DNA of 57,028 nucleotides from assembly GCA_004000625.1 (NCBI GenBank), contig SAUS01000006.1, positions 1 through 57,028 on the forward strand. The letters are read 5' to 3'. Of this stretch, positions 31,526-37,954 are shown in pieces. Each line of letters opens with the position of its first letter. The first letter of the stretch is position 1. Source of the stretch: Candidatus Cibiobacter qucibialis. Lineage in GTDB: Bacteria > Bacillota > Clostridia > Oscillospirales > Ruminococcaceae. The notes below the pieces were generated by a model, which was not told where the DNA came from, did not search any database, and saw only the letters and a program-made list of their open reading frames with translations. The position numbers and the translations under genes are program-made.

Positions 31526-32545
31526 TTAGTTGAACTTAAAGATTTTTTGCGCCACATGGTAGCCCCACAGGGTGATCTTGTGACCCAGCGTACCGGGCAG
31601 GTTGCAGGCACCGGCGACGGAATAGCGGCACTTGTTGTACACGCGCTCATCGTGGTTTTTCAGGTACTGCCACAGCTCGGTCTTTTTTTCAAAAGCCTCC
31701 GGGCTGCCATCCATCGTCAGGAACACACTGGAGATCGCCATCATCATGGACAGATAGTTGAACATGTAGGCGCGCAGCTTTTTCTGGCTTTCCGGCAGAG
31801 CATACAGATCCACCGCGTCGATCATGATCTTGGTCACGCGCAACTGCTGGTCCACGCGCTTGACCATCACGCTCTCATTCACGCTCTGGTCATCACGGCC
31901 AATAAAGTAACGGTACAGGTCAATATCCATATAGTACAGACGCTGGCAGAGCGGCAGCGGCTGGTAGACGAACACGTTATCAACATAGAAGGTATGCTTG
32001 GGCAGCTCCAGGCCGCTGTCACGCAGGATCTGGGTGCGGTAGATGACGGTGTGCATCAAAATGTTCTGGCTCGGCGGGAAATGGCCGATCTCATCCCAGG
32101 AAAACACACGGTCCTGCGGCAGAATACTCTTGTAGCTGACGGTGTGATGGGTGTTATCCACCACATGCTCGTACACATAGTTGCACATCAACAGGTCCAC
32201 CGGCTGCTCCATGGCGGCAAAACCGCGCAAGGTCTGCATGACCTTTTGCAGAGCTTCGGCATCCAGCCAGTCGTCAGAGTCCACGACTTTGAAGTACATA
32301 CCGCTTGCGTTGCGGATGCCCTGGTTGACACCCTCGCCATGGCCACCGTTTTCCTGGTGGATGACCTTGACGATGTTGGGGTATTTTTCAGCATAGGCAT
32401 CGGCAATTTTGCCGGTGTCGTCCTTGGAGCCGTCATCTACAAGGATGATCTCGGCCTCCTCCCCGGCGGGCAGCAGCGTTTCTACGCAGCGGTCCATATA
32501 GGCTGCGGAATTATAACACGGTACGGTAAAGGTGATCAGCTTCAT
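31526..32545 (-). CDS. family 2 glycosyltransferase
   Basis: The 339-residue GT-A-fold glycosyltransferase has TFTVPCYNSAAYMDRCVETL at its N-terminus, the nucleotide-sugar site ILVDDGSKDDTGKIAD, HQENGGHGEGVNQGI and the metal-binding VDSDDWLD. A C-terminal helical extension follows (RRYMFNYLSMMM-like region). Such proteins add sugars to cell-wall or capsular polymers; the acceptor is unknown. The ATG at 32545 has GAGG at 32553-32556. MITE copy 5 ends only 18 bp upstream of the start, so the element abuts the ribosome binding site, and expression probably depends on read-through from the HAD gene. Confidence 0.9.
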   Translation of the reverse strand: MKLITFTVPCYNSAAYMDRCVETLLPAGEEAEIILVDDGSKDDTGKIADAYAEKYPNIVKVIHQENGGHGEGVNQGIRNASGMYFKVVDSDDWLDAEALQKVMQTLRGFAAMEQPVDLLMCNYVYEHVVDNTHHTVSYKSILPQDRVFSWDEIGHFPPSQNILMHTVIYRTQILRDSGLELPKHTFYVDNVFVYQPLPLCQRLYYMDIDLYRYFIGRDDQSVNESVMVKRVDQQLRVTKIMIDAVDLYALPESQKKLRAYMFNYLSMMMAISSVFLTMDGSPEAFEKKTELWQYLKNHDERVYNKCRYSVAGACNLPGTLGHKITLWGYHVAQKIFKFN

Positions 32546-32563
32546 AACAGGCCTCAATTCTTA

Positions 32564-32735
32564 GGCAACACCGCACAATTCCCGCCTTACGGCTTAAGCA
32601 CCGCTCCGGCGGCTGCGGCACGGCATCTGCGTTGCCAAAATGCTCGATAAGACATCCAGTATTATCTGCGCTTTTGGCTTAGCATCTGCCGCACCTCGCT
32701 CGCCGTATCGGCACTTAGAATTATGCGGTATTGCC
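32564..32735 (-). mobile_element. MITE-like palindromic element, copy 5 (complete, 172 bp)
   Basis: It is in reverse orientation with the loop type ATCCA (one stem mismatch, GATAAG) and is flanked by CTTA (32560-32563 and 32736-32739). It fills almost the whole gap between the HAD gene (stop 32751) and the glycosyltransferase gene (start 32545); without it the two would be about 30 bp apart. Confidence 0.93.
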
Positions 32736-32750
32736 CTTATAGTTTCATGC

Positions 32751-33428
32751 TTATTTGCGGGGTACGGGGCCGGTCTGCTGCACATTTTGCAGCCAGTCCT
32801 GCCAGGTGCGGCTGACAAAATCCGCTGTTTGGGTAATCTGCGGCCAGAACTCTGCCATTGGTTCATCATAAATGCCAACGGTGGCAAAACCGGCGGCGCG
32901 TGCGGTGGCAATCCCCACGGGGGAATCCTCAAACACGGTTGCCTGCACGGGGTTCTGCACGCCAAAACGGTGCAAAGCATCCAGATATACATCCGGCTTC
33001 TTTTTGCCGTCAGGGTTCTTGCAGTCCACCGCAAATTCAAACCAGCACATCAGCCCGTGGGAGGTCAGCGCGGCTTCGATCAGCGGTGTTTCGGTGCCGG
33101 ATGCCACGCACATGCGCACACCGCGTGCGTGCATGGCTGCCAGCACCTGCTCAACGCCCGGCTTTACGGTGGCTTCCTGCGCATAGCCGTACCGCGCTTC
33201 GGCACGGATCAGCTCTGCGCATTCAGGCTCCGTCAGCGGCACGCCAAGCTGCTGCACAAACATCGCGGCGGTTCCTTCCACCGTAAGGGTCATGTTGGCC
33301 ATGCGTTGTTCATGGGTGATGGTTTTGCCATATTTTGCAAGGATGCGGTCCGTTACATGGTCCCACATGCCGGTGGAGCACAACAGGGTGCCATCCATAT
33401 CAAAAATTGCGTAAGGGGTCAGTTCCAC
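32751..33428 (-). CDS. HAD-family phosphatase (beta-phosphoglucomutase-like)
   Basis: The 225-residue haloacid-dehalogenase hydrolase of subfamily IA has motif I FDMDGTLLCS (nucleophile and acid-base Asp), motif II CVASGT, motif III around KKKPDVYLDAL and motif IV FEDSPVGIATARAAG. It probably dephosphorylates or isomerises a small phosphosugar. The frame is open to 33536, but the GTG at 33428 with GAGG 6 bp upstream gives the normal family start (VELTPYAIFDMDGT). It probably shared an operon with the glycosyltransferase before the MITE inserted. Confidence 0.9.
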   Translation of the reverse strand: MELTPYAIFDMDGTLLCSTGMWDHVTDRILAKYGKTITHEQRMANMTLTVEGTAAMFVQQLGVPLTEPECAELIRAEARYGYAQEATVKPGVEQVLAAMHARGVRMCVASGTETPLIEAALTSHGLMCWFEFAVDCKNPDGKKKPDVYLDALHRFGVQNPVQATVFEDSPVGIATARAAGFATVGIYDEPMAEFWPQITQTADFVSRTWQDWLQNVQQTGPVPRK

Positions 33429-33505
33429 GGCGTACCTCACAATCGTTTTGGGGTGCAAAATTGTACCCTGCAATAAGCAATACGTTTTAAGGATACTAAA
33501 TTTTG

Positions 33506-33548
33506 CAAAAAAAAACAACCCCTCCGGCATAACCATTGCCGGAGGGGC
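33506..33548 (-). terminator. terminator of the 46-residue small gene transcript
   Basis: On the minus strand CCCCTCCGGC pairs with GCCGGAGGGG, followed by TTGTTTTTTTTT. It lies upstream of the HAD gene and closes the transcript that begins near 33895. Confidence 0.9.
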
Positions 33549-33733
33549 TGCGCACCGGGTGGGTGGCCTGGTGCCTGCTTGCTTGTTTCAAGGTGCAACA
33601 AACAGTATTATGGTGAATCAATCATCCATATCTTATTTATGCCCTATTCGTGGTAAATTCCGGTCAGAGCCGCATCCTTCTGCGCACCATTACCGTGTGC
33701 GGGTCCAATCGTCGAGAACGATACGGTACCGTC
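33549..33733 (-). other. long 3' untranslated region of the small-gene transcript
   Basis: About 185 nt lie between the stop of the 46-residue gene and its terminator. Short inverted repeats are visible (ACGGTACCGT at 33723-33732; a loose one around 33685-33700) but no open frame. It could carry a structured or regulatory RNA. Confidence 0.35.
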
Positions 33734-33874
33734 TTAGTACTCCCGGTCGAAGCGGCAGAAGTCATGAACGCCGGAGGGGATCACGTCGTTGTAGACATCT
33801 TCCGGCAGGTTATAGGCTTCCTCACTGTCCAGAATACCACGTACCCACTTTGCAAACGAACGAAGGTTCAACAT
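33734..33874 (-). CDS. small protein of 46 residues, unknown function
   Basis: This short gene has a full set of signals: a promoter TTGCAA-17-TATAAT (33929-33901), AAAGGAG about 11 bp before the ATG, and a terminator at 33506-33548. The peptide begins MLNLRSFAKWVRGILDSEEA and ends VHDFCRFDREY. It is charged and amphipathic, with a likely N-terminal helix and no signal peptide. I do not recognise a family. Codon use looks normal. The arrangement argues for a real gene or a regulatory RNA with an encoded peptide. A frame of 47 codons alone could be chance, but the flanking signals make that less likely. Confidence 0.62.
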   Translation of the reverse strand: MLNLRSFAKWVRGILDSEEAYNLPEDVYNDVIPSGVHDFCRFDREY

Positions 33875-33900
33875 TGCAACCCCATCTCCTTTCTGTCTTT

Positions 33901-33929
33901 ATTATATCCAGCGCAGGGGGATTTTGCAA
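33901..33929 (-). promoter_or_regulatory. promoter of the 46-residue gene
   Basis: On the minus strand TTGCAA (33929-33924) and TATAAT (33906-33901) are 17 bp apart. Two nearby TTTGTACA motifs (about 33938-33946 and 33987-33994) could be operators. Confidence 0.75.
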
Positions 33930-34017
33930 TGCACGCTTTGTACAATCTTACAAAAGTTTTTTGTATATTATAAACTATTTCGTTATTTTGTACATTTTGC
34001 AGCTGCACCTGTACGCG

Positions 34018-34143
34018 TCACGCGGACATTTCGTCTTGGTAGTCCTCCCATGCCTCCTGCATGGTATCGGCGGAAAAAAGGAACTCGCCCGTTGCGGAAT
34101 AAACTTCAATGTGGCCTGCTACATACCGGAATTGTGCTGTCAT
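34018..34143 (-). CDS. small protein of 41 residues, unknown function
   Basis: The short frame reads MTAQFRYVAGHIEVYSATGE, then FLFSADTMQEAWEDYQDEMSA. The pattern of a beta hairpin (YVAGHIEVY, GEFLFSAD) followed by an acidic helix is coherent and resembles small uncharacterised proteins of Clostridia with a GHIEVY-type core; this is from memory and not verified. AGGCAGGGG lies about 6 bp upstream of the ATG. MITE copy 6 lies 29 bp upstream of the start, and an extended -10 promoter sits beyond the MITE (34354-34362), so the element would form the 5' leader. Confidence 0.6.
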   Translation of the reverse strand: MTAQFRYVAGHIEVYSATGEFLFSADTMQEAWEDYQDEMSA

Positions 34144-34172
34144 GGGAACCCCTGCCTTTCTGCTTTGCTATG

Positions 34173-34344
34173 GGCAACACCGCACAATTCCCGCCTTGCG
34201 GCTTAAGCACCGCTCCGGCGGCTGCGGCACGGCATCTGCGTTGCCAAAATACTCGATAATACACAAAGTATTATCTGCGCTTTTGGCTTAGCAGCTGCCG
34301 CACCTCGCTCGCCGTATCGGCACTTAGAATTATGCGGTATTGCC
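34173..34344 (-). mobile_element. MITE-like palindromic element, copy 6 (complete, 172 bp)
   Basis: It is in reverse orientation with the loop type ACAAA and is flanked by TATG (34169-34172 and 34345-34348). It lies between the candidate promoter at 34354-34362 and the 41-residue gene. Confidence 0.93.
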
Positions 34345-34353
34345 TATGGTTTT

Positions 34354-34362
34354 ATTATAGCA
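34354..34362 (-). promoter_or_regulatory. extended -10 promoter upstream of MITE copy 6
   Basis: On the minus strand TGCTATAAT is perfect. No consensus -35 is seen. Transcription would run through the MITE into the 41-residue gene. Confidence 0.5.
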
Positions 34363-34429
34363 GACATCCAGGGCGATAAACCGGACTTCCAGTCCTCGCA
34401 GACGAAAAAGCAGGGTGATAAAGTGTACT

Positions 34430-34846
34430 TTAAGCCCTTGTGCGGGCCACATAGGCGGCAAAACCGCGCAAAAAGCGCATCATACCCAGCACCCACAGGC
34501 ACAAAAGGAACCAGAGTGCCGTGTATTTTGGGCACACAAGCCCGGCAAGGTTGCCCCATTCCTGGCTGTAATCCCACACCTCAACATGCAGCAGACGGCG
34601 GCAGGCAAGCCCGGTGCCCAGTTCCAGCACCGAAACCCCAACCGCGCCGATCCCCGCCAGCAGCGGGGTAGGCAGTGGCAGGCGGCCGAGGGCATCCAGT
34701 GCACAAAGGCAGGCCCCGCCCGCCAAAAACATCGTCCAATGGGTTGTGCCGCGCCAGGCGATCTCCAGCGCAAGGTACGCGGTACCGCCCATGGCAAACA
34801 GCACCAGCTGCCCCGGCGCAGCCAGACGGTGGAAACAAACAGACAT
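34430..34846 (-). CDS. putative ABC-transporter permease-like membrane protein (CmpB family)
   Basis: The 138-residue membrane protein has four hydrophobic segments. The segments ALEIAWRGTTHWTMFLAGG, GVSVLELGTGLACRRLLHVEVWDYSQEWGNLAGLVCPKYTALWF (given in parts: LELGTGLACR, VWDYS, GNLAGLVCPKYT) match the Clostridia family annotated as a putative ABC-transporter type IV permease; its function is unproven and no ATPase gene is adjacent. The ATG at 34846 with AGGGGGCG upstream is chosen over earlier in-frame ATGs because the promoter at 34896-34924 would start transcription only about 45 bp before it. Confidence 0.8.
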   Translation of the reverse strand: MSVCFHRLAAPGQLVLFAMGGTAYLALEIAWRGTTHWTMFLAGGACLCALDALGRLPLPTPLLAGIGAVGVSVLELGTGLACRRLLHVEVWDYSQEWGNLAGLVCPKYTALWFLLCLWVLGMMRFLRGFAAYVARTRA

Positions 34847-34895
34847 ACAAACGCCCCCTGTACAGTATGGAAGAATGACCCCGTCATCCTTTGCC

Positions 34896-34924
34896 ATAGT
34901 ATGTGCAGAGGGCGTAGTTTGTAA
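34896..34924 (-). promoter_or_regulatory. promoter of the CmpB-like gene
   Basis: On the minus strand TTACAA (34924-34919) and TACTAT (34901-34896) are 17 bp apart. Confidence 0.6.
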
Positions 34925-34950
34925 CCATTTTGTAATAAAATTACAGCATT

Positions 34951-36396
34951 TTATTTGGACAGCTTCTTCAGCAGTTCGCTGCGGGTATCCCACAGGTTCT
35001 TGCTCAGGTCAACATAATAGCGGTGCGGGTTTTCAAAGCGCTTTACTTCGTCCCACAGGGTGCCCACCTGGGCTTTGCAGAACTTGCGGATATCAGCCAG
35101 GTTGGGGCTGGTGTAAACGCGCTTGCCGTTCTCATAGATCGGGGTGGAAATGCAGCGGGCAGTGCTGTTGACATAGGTGCATTCCTTCCAGGTCTCGATG
35201 GGGTCAAACAGGGTAATGCCGTTCTTGGTGTCCACCACTTCGTCTGCCATAGTGATCAGGTCTGCCTGGGCTTTGCCGTCCTCATCATAGATACGCCATA
35301 CCTTTTTCAGGCAGGGAATGGTCATCTTTTCCACGGATTCGGAGAGCTTCATCTTGGGGGTATAGCTGCCGTCATCCTCTTTCACTGCGGCCAGCTTGTA
35401 CACGCCGCCAAACACGGGGTCGCTCTTGGCGGTGATCATGTTCTCGCCAATACCAAAGCTGTCCACACGGGCACCCTGCAAAATCAGGTCGCGCACGATG
35501 TATTCATCCAGAGAGTTGGAAGCGCAGACGGTGCAGTCCGGGTAACCGGCGGCATCCAGCATCTGGCGGGCCTTTTTGGAAAGGTAGGCAATATCGCCGG
35601 AGTCAATGCGCACACCTTTGGGGCGCTTGCCCATCGGCTTCAGCACTTCGTCAAACACCTTGATGGCATCGGGCACGCCATGGCGCAGAACGTTGTAGGT
35701 ATCCACCAGCAGCACGCAGTTGTCCGGGTACAGCTCGGCATACTTCTTGAATGCGTCATACTCGGTGGGGAACATCTGCACCCAAGAGTGTGCCATAGTG
35801 CCGGATGCCGGGATACCGAAGTCACGGGCAGCCATCACGCAGGAGGTGGAACCGCAGCCGCCGATGTAGGAAGCGCGGGCGCCAAAGTAGGCGGCGTCAT
35901 ACCCCTGGGCACGGCGGGCGCCAAACTCCATAACCGGGCGGCCAGCGGCAGCGCGGCAGATGCGGTTTGCCTTGGTGGCAATCAGGCACTGATGGTTAAA
36001 GGTGACCAGCAGCAGGGTTTCCAGCAGCTGGCACTCAATAGCCGGGCCTTCTACGGTCACAATGGGCTCCTGCGGGAAGATGGGCATGCCCTCTTCAATC
36101 GCCCAGATATTGCAGTGCAGCTTAAAGTTGCGCAGATAGTCCAGGAACTGCTCATTGAAAGCACCGGTGGAGCGCAGATAATTGATGTCTTCCTCGGTAA
36201 ATTTCAGGCTGTCCACTGCGTTGATGAACTGCTCCAAGCCGGCCATAATGGCGTAACCGCCGCCGTCCGGCACCTTGCGGAAGAACATATCAAAGACGGC
36301 AATTTTATCCTTATACCCTTCGTCCAGGTAGCCGGCCGACATGGTAAGCTCATAAAAATCCGTCATGGTTGTCAGGTTGCGTTTTACATCCAACAT
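34951..36396 (-). CDS. pncB: nicotinate phosphoribosyltransferase
   Basis: The 481-residue NAPRTase converts nicotinate and PRPP to nicotinate mononucleotide in NAD salvage. LTTMTDFYELTMSAGYLD, FDMFFRKVPDGGGYAIMAGL (20), VMEFGARRAQGYDAAYFGAR and GVRIDSGDIAYLSKKARQML (20) are characteristic of the Firmicutes-type enzyme, and the product is full length. GGGGGT precedes the ATG within the small palindrome GTACATTGTAC. It is followed after 104 bp by the CmpB-like gene with its own promoter. It lies 51 bp downstream of dacF, so it could be cotranscribed with it. Confidence 0.95.
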   Translation of the reverse strand: MLDVKRNLTTMTDFYELTMSAGYLDEGYKDKIAVFDMFFRKVPDGGGYAIMAGLEQFINAVDSLKFTEEDINYLRSTGAFNEQFLDYLRNFKLHCNIWAIEEGMPIFPQEPIVTVEGPAIECQLLETLLLVTFNHQCLIATKANRICRAAAGRPVMEFGARRAQGYDAAYFGARASYIGGCGSTSCVMAARDFGIPASGTMAHSWVQMFPTEYDAFKKYAELYPDNCVLLVDTYNVLRHGVPDAIKVFDEVLKPMGKRPKGVRIDSGDIAYLSKKARQMLDAAGYPDCTVCASNSLDEYIVRDLILQGARVDSFGIGENMITAKSDPVFGGVYKLAAVKEDDGSYTPKMKLSESVEKMTIPCLKKVWRIYDEDGKAQADLITMADEVVDTKNGITLFDPIETWKECTYVNSTARCISTPIYENGKRVYTSPNLADIRKFCKAQVGTLWDEVKRFENPHRYYVDLSKNLWDTRSELLKKLSK

Positions 36397-36447
36397 AGTA
36401 CAATGTACCCCCTTATGGCTGGCTGGTGCCCGCCATTATTCCTTATT

Positions 36448-37797
36448 TCAATCGTTCGGTTTATTTTTGCGTTTTGGGGTCGGTTGCTCCACACGGCGCA
36501 CCGTAAGCAGCATAACATACACCCACAAAACCGCATAGACAACAGCCGCTATGATGCAAAGCACAATAACGACCTTGAAATAAGTGCTTGAAAAGAAAGC
36601 CTTTACCTTCGCCATGGTATACAACAGCTCGTTGCGGTCCACGCTGCTGCCGGCCAAAAGGTCCACTGTGCCAACGGTTTCGCCCTGCATGGTAACGGTA
36701 ACGGTACCCACCACATCGCCCTGCTTGATGGGCGCGGAGAGGTGCTCCGGAACATTGAAGGTCTTTTCCGTCAGCTCTGCCCCGCCCTGCCGCGGCAAAA
36801 GGGTCTGCATATCATCCACCGGGTAGATCATTACCGTATCCGTCTGGGAGGAATACACAATAGGCAGCTCGGTGATGGGCTGGGTGGTATCCAGCGCCGC
36901 GGTTACGGTAAAGGTGGCGAACGCCCAATCCATCAGCTCGGCGGTTTCGGTCAGCGCCGGGCGCGGGTCTTCGTCCGTTTTGGGACTGTGCAGCACCACG
37001 CTGACATAGGTTTCGCCGTCCTGGGTGTGCCAGCCCGCAAAATTCTGCCAGTCATCCAGGCTGCCGGTTTTGCCGCCTTTGGTGTAAGAGCGGTAATAGT
37101 TGCTGCTGGGCGAAACCAGCTTATCACTGGTCAGGATGGTATAGGGCGAATCATGCTTGGTGGAGGCCGGCATCTGGTAGCTTTCCTCCCCTGCCGCCTG
37201 GGCAAAGGCATCATAGCCCATAGCCACCCGCACCAGCAGGTAGGCATCCCGCGCGGTGGTCACGTTGCCGGGATCCAGCCCGCAGGGGTCAGTAAAGGTA
37301 GTGCCGGTGCAGCCGATGCGGGCAGCTTCATCGTTCATCATGGCCACAAAGTTATCAATGCTGCTGCCGCTCATATAGTCTGCCACGATATACGCTGCCT
37401 CGTTGGCGCTGGGCAGCAGCATGGCATACAGCAGGCTGCGCAGGGTATGGGTCTCGCCTTTCCAGATATCCGCCGTGGAAGCATTTTTGCCGTACAGGTA
37501 ATCATAGATATAGCCCGGCGCTGTAATGCTGATGGTATCCAGCTGGTCCTGGTAGCTTTCCAGCATCAGGATCATGGTCATCAGCTTGGTCAGGCTGGCG
37601 GCGGCCATGGGGGTTTCGCTGTTTTTTTCATAAACAACCAGCCCCGTATCGGTGTTAGCCACATAGGCTGCCTCTGCGGTAACAGAAAATCCCGGCGTCA
37701 GGTTGGGGGCATCGGCGGTTTCCTCCGCTGCGGCGGGCAGGACCAGCAGCACCGCCAGCAGCAGTACCGCAAGGCAGGCAGACAGGAATTGTTTCAT
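36448..37797 (-). CDS. dacF: D-alanyl-D-alanine carboxypeptidase (DacF/PBP5-like)
   Basis: The 449-residue penicillin-binding protein trims the terminal D-Ala of peptidoglycan. A signal peptide (residues 1-24, ending PAAAEE) is followed by the S11 peptidase motifs: SxxK at S68-K71 (ASLTKLMT), SxN at S130-N132 (PSANEAAY) and KTG at 243-245 (GGKTGSLDDW). A beta-rich C-terminal domain and a hydrophobic anchor (about 405-430) ending in a basic tail (RRVEQPTPKRKNKPND) anchor it on the outer face. Upstream lie TGCTATACT as a -10 and the inverted repeat 37825-37854. Confidence 0.93.
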   Translation of the reverse strand: MKQFLSACLAVLLLAVLLVLPAAAEETADAPNLTPGFSVTAEAAYVANTDTGLVVYEKNSETPMAAASLTKLMTMILMLESYQDQLDTISITAPGYIYDYLYGKNASTADIWKGETHTLRSLLYAMLLPSANEAAYIVADYMSGSSIDNFVAMMNDEAARIGCTGTTFTDPCGLDPGNVTTARDAYLLVRVAMGYDAFAQAAGEESYQMPASTKHDSPYTILTSDKLVSPSSNYYRSYTKGGKTGSLDDWQNFAGWHTQDGETYVSVVLHSPKTDEDPRPALTETAELMDWAFATFTVTAALDTTQPITELPIVYSSQTDTVMIYPVDDMQTLLPRQGGAELTEKTFNVPEHLSAPIKQGDVVGTVTVTMQGETVGTVDLLAGSSVDRNELLYTMAKVKAFFSSTYFKVVIVLCIIAAVVYAVLWVYVMLLTVRRVEQPTPKRKNKPND

Positions 37798-37824
37798 GGC
37801 ATGTCCTTTTTGGTTTGTCGGCCC

Positions 37825-37854
37825 AACCTGTAAAGTTATGTGTCAATACAGGTT
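37825..37854. promoter_or_regulatory. 8-bp inverted repeat in the dacF leader
   Basis: AACCTGTA (37825-37832) and TACAGGTT (37847-37854) are perfect inverted arms 14 bp apart, between the -10 (TATACT, about 37861-37866) and the dacF start. They could form an operator or a leader hairpin. Confidence 0.45.
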
Positions 37855-37954
37855 AAACCTTAGTATAGCAAATTCTTTCTGCAAAAAAAAGAGATTATAC
37901 AAAAAAATCAAAAATAATTTGGGCAGTTTTTTATTGGGAATAAAGATGTCAAGA

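Noticed and set aside
32594..33040. Minus-strand frame of 148 codons running from the HAD gene into MITE copy 5
   Set aside because: Out of frame with the HAD gene and continuing through the mobile element; no domain.
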